64,000 nt of DNA. It comes from Flavobacterium jumunjinense. GTDB lineage: Bacteria > Bacteroidota > Bacteroidia > Flavobacteriales > Flavobacteriaceae. Under the pieces are notes generated by a model. That model did not search any database. It saw only the letters and a list, made by a program, of their open reading frames with translations, and had not been told where the DNA came from. Location of the stretch: contig NZ_CP091285.1 of the NCBI RefSeq assembly GCF_021650975.2, positions 372,001 to 436,000 on the forward strand, read 5' to 3'. The translations under genes were made by a program, and so were the position numbers. Of the stretch, positions 15,731 through 24,703 are shown in pieces; the stretch's first letter is position 1; every line of letters starts with the position of its first letter.

Positions 15731-18574
15731 TTACATATATGCCTCAATAGGCGCACAGCTACAAACTAAATTTCTATCTCCAAAGGTTTCATCTACACGA
15801 CGAACACTTGGCCAGAATTTATTATCAGCTATATATTCTAATGGATAAGCTGCTTTCTCTCTTGAGTAAGGTAAAACCCAAGTATCAGCTGTTAACATAT
15901 TCAATGTGTGAGGAGCATTTTTCAATACGTTATTTGAATCATCAGCAGTAGCTTCTTCAATCTCTTTACGAATTGAAATCATAGCATCACAGAATCTATC
16001 CAACTCCGATAAGTCCTCAGATTCTGTTGGTTCAACCATTAAAGTTCCAGCAACTGGAAAAGAAACCGTAGGTGCATGGAAACCATAATCCATTAAACGT
16101 TTTGCAATATCAGAAACCTCAATGCCTTTTTCTTTGAAACCTCTACAATCTAAAATCATTTCGTGAGCGGCTCTTCCTTTTTCTCCTGAATACAAGATTG
16201 GATAATGCTCTTCTAAACGTGCTTTCATGTAGTTTGCATTTAGAATAGCATATTTTGTAGCATTTGTAATGCCTTCTGCTCCTAACATACAAATATATCC
16301 GTAAGAAATTAAACAAACTAAAGCAGACCCATAAGGTGCTCCAGAAATTGCAGTAATTGCTTGTTCTCCACCAACATTTACTAATGGATTACTTGGTAAA
16401 AACGGAACTAATTTTTCATTCACGCAAATTGGTCCAACACCTGGCCCACCTCCTCCATGAGGAATAGCAAACGTTTTGTGTAAGTTTAAGTGACAAACAT
16501 CTGCACCAATAGTTGCAGGATTTGTTAATCCAACTTGTGCATTCATGTTTGCACCATCCATATATACTAAACCTCCATTATCATGAATAATTTGAGTAAT
16601 TTCTTTAATAGCACTTTCAAAAACACCATGAGTTGAAGGGTAAGTTACCATTAAACAAGACAATTCATCTTTATATTGCAATGCTTTTGCTCTCACATCT
16701 TCTACATCTATATTACCGTTTTCCATTGTTTTAGTAACGATAATTTTCATTCCAGCCATAGCAGCTGATGCAGGATTTGTTCCGTGAGCAGAAGCAGGAA
16801 TTAAACAAACTGTTCTTTGATTATCTCCTCGTGACTGATGATAAGCACGAATTGCCATTAAACCAGCATATTCACCTTGAGCTCCTGAATTTGGTTGTAA
16901 TGTAGTTCCTGCAAAACCAGTAATCACATTCAATTGATGTTCTAATTTTTTAAGCATTTTAGTATAGCCTTGCACTTGATCTAATGGAGCAAATGGATGG
17001 ATTGTATTCCAATATGGCATACTTAAAGGCAACATTTCAGCAGCTGCATTCAATTTCATTGTACAAGAACCTAAAGCAATCATCGAATGATTTAAAGACA
17101 AGTCTTTACGCTCTAATTTTTTAATATAACGCATCAAACTTGTTTCAGAATGGTATTTATTGAATACTTCGTGCGTTAAAAATTCCGATTTTCTGTTTAA
17201 GTGCATCGGATAATTGTTATCTAAAACATATTCAGAAACTTCAAAAGCTTCTTTTCCTACTGCTTCAGCGAAAATAGCAATTACTTCATTAACATCTTTA
17301 AATAAAATCGTTTCGTTTAAAGAAATTGAAATTGTTTCGTCATCTATATAGAAAAAATTCACTTCTTTGCTTTCAGCGATTGCTCTCACTTTTTTAGCAT
17401 CTGCTTTCACAACAATAGTATCGAAATATGCAGTATTTGTTTGATAAACACCCAACTTATTCAATGCGTTAGCCAAAGTTGAAGCCATTCCGTGTACTTT
17501 ATCTGCAATATATTGTAGTCCTTTTGGCCCGTGATACACAGCAAACATTCCAGCCATTACAGACAATAAAACCTGAGCTGTACAAATGTTTGAAGTTGCT
17601 TTTTCACGTTTAATATGTTGTTCACGTGTTTGCAATGCCATACGAAGTGCACGATTACCATCAGCATCTTGCGAAACTCCGATAATTCTTCCTGGCATAG
17701 AACGTTTAAATTCTTCTTTAGTGGCAAAGAACGCAGCATGAGGCCCACCATAACCCATTGGAATTCCAAAACGCTGTGTTGTTCCTACCACAACAGCTGC
17801 TCCCATTTCTCCTGGAGGCGTCAGTTTTACTAATGATAAAATATCTGCCGCAACTGCTACTTTTATTTCATTATCGTTTGCCTTTTTAATAAAATCTGCA
17901 TAATCATATACTTGTCCATACTTTCCTGGATATTGAAGTATTGCTCCAAAATATTCGTCAGAAAAATCAAACTCTTGGTGATTACCAATTACTAATTCAA
18001 CTCCAACTGGTGTAGAACGTGTTTGTAATACAGATAATGTTTGTGGTAAAATCTCTTCAGAAACGAAGAATTTACAAACATTATTTTTCTTTTGCTCTCT
18101 TGATCGAACATCAAACAATAGTGCCATTGCTTCAGCAGCAGCAGTACTTTCATCTAATAAAGAAGCATTAGCAATTTCCATTCCTGTTAATTCGATAACA
18201 GTTGTTTGGAAATTTAAAATAGCCTCTAAACGACCTTGTGCAATTTCTGCTTGATATGGTGTATAAGCAGTATACCAACCTGGATTTTCAAAAATATTTC
18301 TTTGAATTGCTGGTGGAACAATTGTTGGATGGTATCCTAAACCTATGTATGATTTAAAAACTTTATTTGTTCTACCCAATAAACGAATATGGTTTGCATA
18401 TTCATATTCGGTCATAATATGTTCTAATTCCAATGGTTTCTTTAAACGAATATCTGTTGGAATAGTTTCGAATATTAATTGATCTAATGTCTCGACTCCA
18501 ATGGTTTCTAACATTTTTGGTAAGTCGTTTTCTCTTGGTCCTAAGTGCCTTAAAGCGAATGCATCTGTTTTCAT
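15731..18574 (-). CDS. gcvP: Glycine dehydrogenase (decarboxylating), P-protein
   Basis: A 947-residue P-protein of the glycine cleavage system. It decarboxylates glycine and passes the aminomethyl group to lipoylated H-protein. The PLP lysine lies in NLHKTFAIPHGGGGPGVGP at about residue 700. The N-terminal half has ALRHLGPRENDL and YTPYQAEIAQGRLE, showing that both halves are fused as in the homodimeric form. The frame is open 16 codons further upstream, but MKTDAFALRHLG at 18574 is the family start. No gcvT or gcvH is nearby. A terminator at 15674 follows. Confidence 0.95.
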   Translation of the reverse strand: MKTDAFALRHLGPRENDLPKMLETIGVETLDQLIFETIPTDIRLKKPLELEHIMTEYEYANHIRLLGRTNKVFKSYIGLGYHPTIVPPAIQRNIFENPGWYTAYTPYQAEIAQGRLEAILNFQTTVIELTGMEIANASLLDESTAAAEAMALLFDVRSREQKKNNVCKFFVSEEILPQTLSVLQTRSTPVGVELVIGNHQEFDFSDEYFGAILQYPGKYGQVYDYADFIKKANDNEIKVAVAADILSLVKLTPPGEMGAAVVVGTTQRFGIPMGYGGPHAAFFATKEEFKRSMPGRIIGVSQDADGNRALRMALQTREQHIKREKATSNICTAQVLLSVMAGMFAVYHGPKGLQYIADKVHGMASTLANALNKLGVYQTNTAYFDTIVVKADAKKVRAIAESKEVNFFYIDDETISISLNETILFKDVNEVIAIFAEAVGKEAFEVSEYVLDNNYPMHLNRKSEFLTHEVFNKYHSETSLMRYIKKLERKDLSLNHSMIALGSCTMKLNAAAEMLPLSMPYWNTIHPFAPLDQVQGYTKMLKKLEHQLNVITGFAGTTLQPNSGAQGEYAGLMAIRAYHQSRGDNQRTVCLIPASAHGTNPASAAMAGMKIIVTKTMENGNIDVEDVRAKALQYKDELSCLMVTYPSTHGVFESAIKEITQIIHDNGGLVYMDGANMNAQVGLTNPATIGADVCHLNLHKTFAIPHGGGGPGVGPICVNEKLVPFLPSNPLVNVGGEQAITAISGAPYGSALVCLISYGYICMLGAEGITNATKYAILNANYMKARLEEHYPILYSGEKGRAAHEMILDCRGFKEKGIEVSDIAKRLMDYGFHAPTVSFPVAGTLMVEPTESEDLSELDRFCDAMISIRKEIEEATADDSNNVLKNAPHTLNMLTADTWVLPYSREKAAYPLEYIADNKFWPSVRRVDETFGDRNLVCSCAPIEAYM

Positions 18575-18712
18575 ATCCTTAATAAATATGTATAATTTGT
18601 GTGTGTTGTTATTGGGGAACAAAAGTAATTATTAATCTTGTAATAAATCGACTTTAAAAAGCTATTTTTTGTGATTTTATGAACTAAACGTCATTCTTAT
18701 TAACACATTGCT

Positions 18713-18720
18713 TATTTTTG
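18713..18720 (+). promoter_or_regulatory. TAnnTTTG -7 element, start-proximal
   Basis: TATTTTTG lies only 4 nt before the ATG at 18725. If used, transcription would begin at or next to the start codon, giving a leaderless mRNA. It lies in the 150-nt divergent region shared with gcvP. Confidence 0.4.
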
Positions 18721-18724
18721 TTTC

Positions 18725-19534
18725 ATGAGCATTTTAAAAAATATTCTTAGTTTTTATATCGAAAGCAGTCTTCATGTTGCTTTTGCCGTCTATGCTTTAG
18801 TGCGAATTACTTTTTTAAAGTTAAACATTCCTTATGACGAAGCAGTAACCTTATTTGGATTTTACGGAACTATAGTTGGCTACAACTTTATAAAATATGA
18901 TGAATTGGCTCGTATTAAAAAAGTAAAACTAACATTTCGTTTTAAAGCTATCATTGCTCTAAGCGCAATCTCTTTTTTAGCAACTTTTTATTATTTTTTA
19001 GAACTTCAAACCAAAACAAAATGTATTGGCTTTCTCGCTTTGATAATTACAATTCTTTACACTTTGCCATTTTTCCCAAACAAAGAGAACATGAGAAACT
19101 GGAGCGGTGTAAAAATATATCTTGTCGCTCTAGCATGGGTAGGTGTTACTGTTTGTTTACCTGTTATTAATGCCAATCACGATTGGAATAGTATCGTGTT
19201 TTTAAAATGCATTCAACGTTTTATATTAGTGTTTGTATTAATGCTCATTTTTGAGATTATTGATTTAAAAACAGACAATTGGCACTTAAAAACAATACCG
19301 CAACAAATTGGAGTTTCTAAAACAAAATATTTAACCTATTTACTCTTATTGTTATTTTTCTTTTTAGACCTCATGAAACCTAACATCTCTTTTAGGAGCA
19401 TGATAACAACTTTCTCTATCGCTTTGATTGTTGCACTTTTTACTTATTTCGCAACAATTAAAAAGAATAAATACTACACTAGTTTTTGGGTAGAAAGTAT
19501 CCCTATCTTTTGGTTAATACTTCTCTTAATTTAA
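18725..19534 (+). CDS. UbiA-like polytopic membrane protein
   Basis: A 269-residue protein with about eight hydrophobic helices. Two acidic segments resemble the prenyl-diphosphate-binding motifs of UbiA prenyltransferases: GYNFIKYDE in the first third and IFEIIDLKTDNWHLKTIPQQ in the second, where DLKTD and the following TIPQQIG match the second motif. The first motif is poor (no NDxxD), so it may be a divergent or inactive UbiA relative. It is flanked by a start-proximal promoter and stands as a single-gene unit. Confidence 0.55.
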   Translation: MSILKNILSFYIESSLHVAFAVYALVRITFLKLNIPYDEAVTLFGFYGTIVGYNFIKYDELARIKKVKLTFRFKAIIALSAISFLATFYYFLELQTKTKCIGFLALIITILYTLPFFPNKENMRNWSGVKIYLVALAWVGVTVCLPVINANHDWNSIVFLKCIQRFILVFVLMLIFEIIDLKTDNWHLKTIPQQIGVSKTKYLTYLLLLLFFFLDLMKPNISFRSMITTFSIALIVALFTYFATIKKNKYYTSFWVESIPIFWLILLLI

Positions 19535-19658
19535 TTCATTAACTGATTACAAATTAAATAGATCAAAAAAAACTATTCTTACAGCAACTATTTATAAAAA
19601 TGACTACAGCTATTTTTAACATCTTTTTATGTAGCACTTTCTTTGTTTTTTCAATTTG

Positions 19659-19675
19659 GCTACATAAATTGTAGC
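19659..19675. promoter_or_regulatory. Short palindrome before the HTH gene
   Basis: GCTACA-taaat-TGTAGC is a perfect 6+6 inverted repeat, 32 nt before the HTH gene ATG. Further half-sites occur just upstream (ATGTAGC at 19629, CTACAGC around 19604). This clustering of TGTAGC/GCTACA is consistent with autoregulation by the HTH protein, which is an inference. Confidence 0.4.
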
Positions 19676-19707
19676 AAAATTAGTTTTTAATCAAAATTGC
19701 TCCGTTA

Positions 19708-20238
19708 ATGAAAAAAGTAAAAGAAGAAAAAGCGATTAGAGAATTATTAGGCGCTACACAGGAAGAGATGGCTTTATTATTATTCGTTACGCGAAGTCGG
19801 TATTCTTTATTTGAATTAAAAAAAAGAAGCTTACCTAGGAAAGCTATGACAAGACTTTCTGAAATGCTTTCTTTTATTCAAAAAGCTAAAAGCGACGCTA
19901 AAAAAAACGACAAAACAAGCACAGAAGAAATTCAGAAAAAGAAAGAGCTTATTGAAAAGGAAATAAAAAACAATCTTTTTCAACAATACAAACTAGAGAA
20001 AAAATTATTCAGTCTCGAAAAGAAAAATCAAAAGGGTTTAGCCGCTATACACTTAGCGGACTATTTAGCTCAAAATGATGAATTTGGCAAAGAAATCGCT
20101 AATAATTTCCGAGAAAAAGCACATTATGATTTAAAAAAAAGCAGCTTTGAAATAAGAGAAAAGCATAAATTAAAACTACTTGCTTTAAAAGCGTATCATA
20201 AAGAATTAAACAAAGCAATGAGCGACTTAAAACTTTAA
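19708..20238 (+). CDS. HTH-domain protein with helical tail
   Basis: A 176-residue protein. Residues ~10-50 (LLGATQEEMALLLFVTRSRY then LFELKKRSLP) form an XRE-like helix-turn-helix. The rest is Lys/Glu-rich and predicted to be helical or coiled coil. It is probably a DNA-binding regulator. TGTAGC-type repeats precede it, and the hydrolase gene follows by 4 nt, so the pair is likely one transcript. Confidence 0.65.
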   Translation: MKKVKEEKAIRELLGATQEEMALLLFVTRSRYSLFELKKRSLPRKAMTRLSEMLSFIQKAKSDAKKNDKTSTEEIQKKKELIEKEIKNNLFQQYKLEKKLFSLEKKNQKGLAAIHLADYLAQNDEFGKEIANNFREKAHYDLKKSSFEIREKHKLKLLALKAYHKELNKAMSDLKL

Positions 20239-20242
20239 AAAA

Positions 20243-21181
20243 ATGAAACTATTTTTCAAAAAAACACTACGAATACTTATACTATTATTCATTATTTTAA
20301 ATGTAATTGCGTTTTTTCATGCCTATAAATTCACTCATTTCAGCCAGAGCATTACCGAAAGAACTAAAAGTCCTGAAAAACTATCTGCTTTTGAAAAAAT
20401 AAAAATTGTTCTCACTGGTGTTAATAATCCAAAACCTAAAGGCACAAAATTACCTACTCAAAAATTTGAAACTTTTACATTAAAAAGCAACAAAGAAATT
20501 GAATGTTGGAGTATTAAAAAAGAAAGTTCAAAAGGTACTATTATTTTATGTCATGGTTATAGTGGAGAAAAATCGATGATGCTAGACAAATCAGATATTT
20601 TTATAAAAAATGGGTATAGCACATTATTAATTGACTTTATGGGAAGCGGCAATTCTGAAGGAAACCAAACTACCATTGGTTATATGGAAGCGGAACAAGT
20701 AAAAACTGCTTATGATTATCTCAAAAATAAAGGAGAAAAAAATGTTTATTTATTTGGCACATCTATGGGAGCAGTTGCTATAATGAAATGCATAAACGAT
20801 TATAAAATTAGCCCAAAAGGAATTATCATTGAATGCCCTTTCGGTTCCATGTATCAAACAGTTTGTGCAAGATTTGACCGATTGAAGGCTCCTACTTTCC
20901 CTATGGCAGGAATACTTCTTTTTTGGGGAGGTGTACAAAATAGTTTTTGGGGATTCGATCACAACCCTACAGAGTATGCAAAAAACATAGCCTGTCCTAC
21001 TCTATTATTATATGGTGAAAACGACAAAAGCGTTAATAAAGACGAGATTGACGCTATCTTCAAAAACATTACAGGTAAAAAAAAATTGAATGTATACAAA
21101 AATACAGGACATGAAAATTATCTTATAAAAAACAAAACCGAATGGACAAAAAACACTACAGATTTCATTTTCGAAAACTAA
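20243..21181 (+). CDS. Membrane-anchored alpha/beta hydrolase
   Basis: A 312-residue protein with an N-terminal hydrophobic anchor (RILILLFIILNVIAFFHAY) and an alpha/beta-hydrolase fold. HGYSGEKSMM forms the oxyanion region, GTSMGAVA carries the nucleophile Ser, GENDKSV the acid and NTGHENY the His. This layout resembles exported or periplasm-facing esterase/peptidase-like hydrolases; the substrate is unknown. It is 4 nt downstream of the HTH gene. Confidence 0.82.
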   Translation: MKLFFKKTLRILILLFIILNVIAFFHAYKFTHFSQSITERTKSPEKLSAFEKIKIVLTGVNNPKPKGTKLPTQKFETFTLKSNKEIECWSIKKESSKGTIILCHGYSGEKSMMLDKSDIFIKNGYSTLLIDFMGSGNSEGNQTTIGYMEAEQVKTAYDYLKNKGEKNVYLFGTSMGAVAIMKCINDYKISPKGIIIECPFGSMYQTVCARFDRLKAPTFPMAGILLFWGGVQNSFWGFDHNPTEYAKNIACPTLLLYGENDKSVNKDEIDAIFKNITGKKKLNVYKNTGHENYLIKNKTEWTKNTTDFIFEN

Positions 21182-21205
21182 AAAACAGTTTTTTATTACA
21201 AAGTG

Positions 21206-21250
21206 CGTATTTATACGTACGAAAAACCTAAGAAACTACGTATAAATACG
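21206..21250. promoter_or_regulatory. 14+14 nt inverted repeat upstream of a lipoprotein gene
   Basis: Left arm CGTATTTATACGTA (21206-21219) and right arm TACGTATAAATACG (21237-21250) are perfect reverse complements around 17 nt. Each arm is itself close to palindromic (TACGTA ends), so the site could bind two dimers. The right arm ends 2 nt before the -33-like TTG at 21253, so binding there would overlap the promoter of the lipoprotein gene. Confidence 0.6.
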
Positions 21251-21252
21251 TA

Positions 21253-21283
21253 TTGTGCAATACAATCTATAATCATAACTTTG
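21253..21283 (+). promoter_or_regulatory. Bacteroidota-type promoter
   Basis: A TTG at 21253-21255 and TAACTTTG at 21276-21283 are separated by 20 nt, close to the TTTG-N19-TAnnTTTG consensus. The predicted start site lies about 35 nt before the ATG at 21325, which supports that start over the in-frame ATG at 21253. Confidence 0.6.
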
Positions 21284-21324
21284 CTGAAATTTCAAAAAAA
21301 ATACAAACTTTTAAATTCAACAAA

Positions 21325-21939
21325 ATGAAGTCTATTAAACTTACGGCTCTTCTAATTACACTTTTTGCATTCACAACCTCATGCAATCAAGAACCATTAC
21401 CCGATTTATTAATCGAAAACACACAAGGATATAACAAATTAACGGATTATATTTATTCTCACTATCCAAATTTAAAAGACAGTATTGAAGTATTAGATTT
21501 TAGCTATTCTGCCGGATTAGAATCTCCAGACAGAACAGACAAATACAGCGACATGAACATCAGTTTTGTACATGGTAAGGACAAGAATACAATTGTAAAT
21601 TACTCTATTAACAATACTGGTAAATTAAACAATGCAATTATAGACATTAGTGTTGGAGATATACTTAACAAAAAACTATCTAACAATTACGAAACATATG
21701 AACCTTATCTTTTTTCTGCAAAAAGCATCGATTTTAAAGTAATTAACGAAGTGATTTTAAAATCGATCACTCTTTTTAAAGCAGATACAAATGTAGAAAA
21801 GTACTTTTGCTCTGCAGTTAGTATAGAAAAAGAAGATGAAAACCTTGTTCTTTCAATTACAATTAATGAAGAAAAACAAGTTTCAGGTATTCACAAAACT
21901 TATGATTGGTCAATTGACGGTAAAAACCAAATAAAATAA
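21325..21939 (+). CDS. Lipoprotein of unknown function
   Basis: A 204-residue protein with a lipoprotein signal ending TTSC, so it is anchored in an envelope membrane. The mature part has mixed alpha/beta character (for example DYIYSHYPNLKDSIEVLDFS) and no motif I can name. The start at 21325 follows a well-placed promoter, whereas the in-frame ATG at 21253 would precede the signal peptide with 24 extra residues. It is a single-gene unit between a large inverted repeat and a strong terminator. Confidence 0.7.
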   Translation: MKSIKLTALLITLFAFTTSCNQEPLPDLLIENTQGYNKLTDYIYSHYPNLKDSIEVLDFSYSAGLESPDRTDKYSDMNISFVHGKDKNTIVNYSINNTGKLNNAIIDISVGDILNKKLSNNYETYEPYLFSAKSIDFKVINEVILKSITLFKADTNVEKYFCSAVSIEKEDENLVLSITINEEKQVSGIHKTYDWSIDGKNQIK

Positions 21940-21945
21940 TTTATT

Positions 21946-21991
21946 GCGAGGGTTTTGTTTTAGATGCTAAAACAAAACCCTCGCTTTTTTT
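21946..21991 (+). terminator. Strong terminator
   Basis: A 17-bp perfect stem (GCGAGGGTTTTGTTTTA and its complement at 21968-21984) with a 5-nt loop is followed by T6-7. It separates the lipoprotein gene from the gene at 22046. Confidence 0.9.
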
Positions 21992-22045
21992 AAAATGAAG
22001 TAGATACAATTTACAAAGACTTTACTACTATAAACCATAACAAAA

Positions 22046-22765
22046 ATGAAAGAAGAAAATTTTGAAGAGATTATTAAAAATGACGAATCACTTAACAAGC
22101 TACTAAATCAAAAAGATGTTAGTGTTTTTAGCAATTTTTCAAACAGTAATTTTAAAAATGAAGACTTCAAAAAACATATTAACGAAGCGTATAGAACAAG
22201 CTATAAAGAGGTCTTCGATAAAAGCTTTGGCACTTCCGAAGAAGGAAAAGTAACAACGCTATTCAGATCTGTAGAATTTTTAGCAACACCAGAATTCAAA
22301 GAAGAGATTTGCAACGATTTAGAGAAAATAATTACAGCAGCTTTAATTAATATAGACACCTATAAAAACACATTACAGTCTAAGCCTTCAGATGTGAATA
22401 TGCCTAATCATTATAAAAAATTCATTAATGCGCTAAATATTGTGAACATAGATATTCTGAACAGGTTTGATGATAATGAGAAAATCAAAACTATTAAAAA
22501 TCAAATTCTAACTTCTGTTTTTGACATTTGCGACATTCTAAGCCAGTTACCCGATAACACAGCTTACAAAATGAATACTTATAATCTAATTTTAGAAAAA
22601 GTTCAAAAAATTAAAGACCTTGGTAATCAAAAAGAGCGTTTTGAGATTCACAAACAAAAAGAAAAAACAAAAAATATAGGGATGCAGGTTAAACTATTTG
22701 CAGGATTGGCCCTTGTAATTTTATTTGCAATAATTAGAATATTAATTACATTTCTTCGTCACTAA
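22046..22765 (+). CDS. Tail-anchored protein of unknown function
   Basis: A 239-residue, mostly helical and charged protein with a single C-terminal hydrophobic helix (LFAGLALVILFAIIRILITF), suggesting a soluble cytoplasmic domain anchored by its tail. I recognise no family motif. It lies between a terminator and the Crp/Fnr gene (38-nt gap) and could be co-transcribed with the latter. Confidence 0.6.
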   Translation: MKEENFEEIIKNDESLNKLLNQKDVSVFSNFSNSNFKNEDFKKHINEAYRTSYKEVFDKSFGTSEEGKVTTLFRSVEFLATPEFKEEICNDLEKIITAALINIDTYKNTLQSKPSDVNMPNHYKKFINALNIVNIDILNRFDDNEKIKTIKNQILTSVFDICDILSQLPDNTAYKMNTYNLILEKVQKIKDLGNQKERFEIHKQKEKTKNIGMQVKLFAGLALVILFAIIRILITFLRH

Positions 22766-22803
22766 TATTTTTTTAAAAACACATTCATAAAAAACGAAAC
22801 ACA

Positions 22804-23388
22804 ATGGATAAAAATATTACAGATTTTATCTCTAAAACATTTCTGTCCTATTATCCTGTGAGTGAATACTCTTTATCACTTCTACATTCTATTGCAACAA
22901 TTAAAAAATTAAAAAAGAATGAAACCTTATTATCTTTCGGGCAAATATCTAAAGAGTCTCACATTCTATACAAGGGAATTGTTGTTTCTAATTTCTTATC
23001 GGATGAAGGAAATACCTACCACAAAAATATATTTCTAGAAGGTAATTTCCTTGGATCTACGGTTTCTGCATTAAAAAGTGAGCCTTCTAACTTTTCTTTA
23101 GAAATTATAGAAAATGCTACTATTATTAGTTTCGATTATTTAAAATACAGAACCCTAATAGAAGAGAATGAAGATTTAAAAAACTTCTATGTTGCTTATC
23201 TTGAAAAAAATTGGATTATAATTAAGGAACAAAGAGAGATTGATATTGTAATGAAAGATGCAAAAACAAGGTATTTAAATTTCATCAATCTTCATCCTGA
23301 AATAGAAAAAAGAGTTCCTCTTCATTATATCGCATCTCATTTAGGCATTACACCTACACAATTGAGTCGCATTAGAAAAAACACATAA
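22804..23388 (+). CDS. Crp/Fnr-family transcriptional regulator
   Basis: A 194-residue protein with an N-terminal cyclic-nucleotide-binding-like beta roll (LSFGQISKESHILYKG, EGNFLGSTVSAL) and a C-terminal winged helix ending IASHLGITPTQLSRIRKN. There is no Cys cluster for an Fe-S centre and no heme motif. Flavobacteria have many such regulators with unknown ligands. The next gene, a transporter-like protein, starts 50 nt later and may be a target. Confidence 0.85.
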   Translation: MDKNITDFISKTFLSYYPVSEYSLSLLHSIATIKKLKKNETLLSFGQISKESHILYKGIVVSNFLSDEGNTYHKNIFLEGNFLGSTVSALKSEPSNFSLEIIENATIISFDYLKYRTLIEENEDLKNFYVAYLEKNWIIIKEQREIDIVMKDAKTRYLNFINLHPEIEKRVPLHYIASHLGITPTQLSRIRKNT

Positions 23389-23438
23389 CCTCAACATATG
23401 TAAAGAAAATATAGTTTTCATCTTCGCATCTTTGTCAA

Positions 23439-23888
23439 ATGAAAATTATTTTTATTTATTGTGCAGCATTCATTGGAGGTGTGTTTTTAGCCATACAAGC
23501 TGGTTTTAATACGCAACTAGGTTCTATTTTAAAACAACCTCTTATAGCAGTAATCTCAACCTCGATTACTAGCGCTTTATTTGCAAGTATTGCTTTGTTT
23601 GCATTTAACAAAGACAACTTTCAAACGAATCATTTCATTCAAGTGCCAACCTATTTATGGTTTATTGGCGGACTTTGTAGCGCAATAGGTATTTCATTAT
23701 ATTTTTATACTATTCCAAAATTAGGCATTTCAAAAATGATCTCTTTTGGTCTATGTGGTCAACTTGCATTTTCTTTAATTGCAGGAAAATATGGTTGGTT
23801 AAACCTTCCTATTGAACCCATCACAACAAAACATATCTTAGGTATTTTATCTATGATAATTGGTATATTTTTAATCAATTCTAAATAA
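23439..23888 (+). CDS. YdcZ/DUF606-type DMT transporter
   Basis: A 149-residue protein with about five transmembrane helices and the DUF606 pattern: IGGVFLAIQAGFNTQLG at the start and GLCSAIGISLYFY in the middle. It belongs to the drug/metabolite transporter superfamily in its short form, which usually works as a dimer. The substrate is unknown. The acetyltransferase gene follows after 2 nt, so they are co-transcribed. Confidence 0.82.
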   Translation: MKIIFIYCAAFIGGVFLAIQAGFNTQLGSILKQPLIAVISTSITSALFASIALFAFNKDNFQTNHFIQVPTYLWFIGGLCSAIGISLYFYTIPKLGISKMISFGLCGQLAFSLIAGKYGWLNLPIEPITTKHILGILSMIIGIFLINSK

Positions 23889-23890
23889 AA

Positions 23891-24622
23891 ATGAACACCA
23901 TCGAATTAAACATTAACAATCTTACAGCGCTTTGGAAAAGTGCTTGCGTTCCTTTTAATAGTTATAGTACAAAAGACGAGATTGAATATTGCTCTATTCC
24001 TAATTCAAATTGGCCCAATAGAATTTGGACAAAGGAAAAAATAACGAAAGAAAACATAGTAAAGATTTCGGAAATAATTCAAAACTATAAATCAGAACTT
24101 GTCTTTTCTTTTTTTAATCAAAATAGCTCAAATGAAGAGGATTTAATTCTAGAAAATGGTTATTCTGAAAATTTTAGTCAATATGGGATGAGTTTAAAAC
24201 TAGATAACACATTCAACACGAATTACCTTCTAGAATTTAAAAAAGTTACAACACAAAAAGAATCTAAAAATTGGTGTATTGCGTTTAAAGAAGCATTTGG
24301 TTATATAATTAGTAGTGAAACTGTATTTAAAAATTGTGCAAAAATTGATTATTTCATTATTTTTCATCAAGACCAAATTGTTGGAACAATTCTTTATTAT
24401 ATAACAAACAACACAATAGGAATTCATAGTTTAGGAATTATTCCATCCATGAGAAAGAAAGGTTATGCTCAAGATATTATGTGCCACATTCTTAACAAAG
24501 CATTAAATTTAGGAATTCCCTTAGCAACACTTCAGGCATCAAAAATGGCTAAATCGATGTATGAAAAATTAGGTTTCACTACAGCATTTGTCCTTCAAAA
24601 TTTCAAATTAAATTCAAATTAA
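23891..24622 (+). CDS. GNAT-family N-acetyltransferase
   Basis: A 243-residue protein with an acetyl-CoA-binding GNAT core near the C-terminus: IGIHSLGIIPSMRKKGYAQD contains the motif A pattern (R-x-x-G-Y-A), and YEKLGFTTAF is the usual motif B ending. The N-terminal ~120 residues are a divergent half. The substrate is unknown. It is tightly coupled to the upstream transporter gene. Confidence 0.82.
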   Translation: MNTIELNINNLTALWKSACVPFNSYSTKDEIEYCSIPNSNWPNRIWTKEKITKENIVKISEIIQNYKSELVFSFFNQNSSNEEDLILENGYSENFSQYGMSLKLDNTFNTNYLLEFKKVTTQKESKNWCIAFKEAFGYIISSETVFKNCAKIDYFIIFHQDQIVGTILYYITNNTIGIHSLGIIPSMRKKGYAQDIMCHILNKALNLGIPLATLQASKMAKSMYEKLGFTTAFVLQNFKLNSN

Positions 24623-24661
24623 ATGTTTTGCACTTCACTATCTCTTCATTCAAAATTATTT

Positions 24662-24669
24662 TATATTTG
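24662..24669 (+). promoter_or_regulatory. TAnnTTTG -7 element
   Basis: TATATTTG lies 34 nt before the ATG of the DUF2314 gene at 24704. Confidence 0.5.
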
Positions 24670-24703
24670 TTAAACACAATTATAATGTAAACAAATTATT
24701 GCC

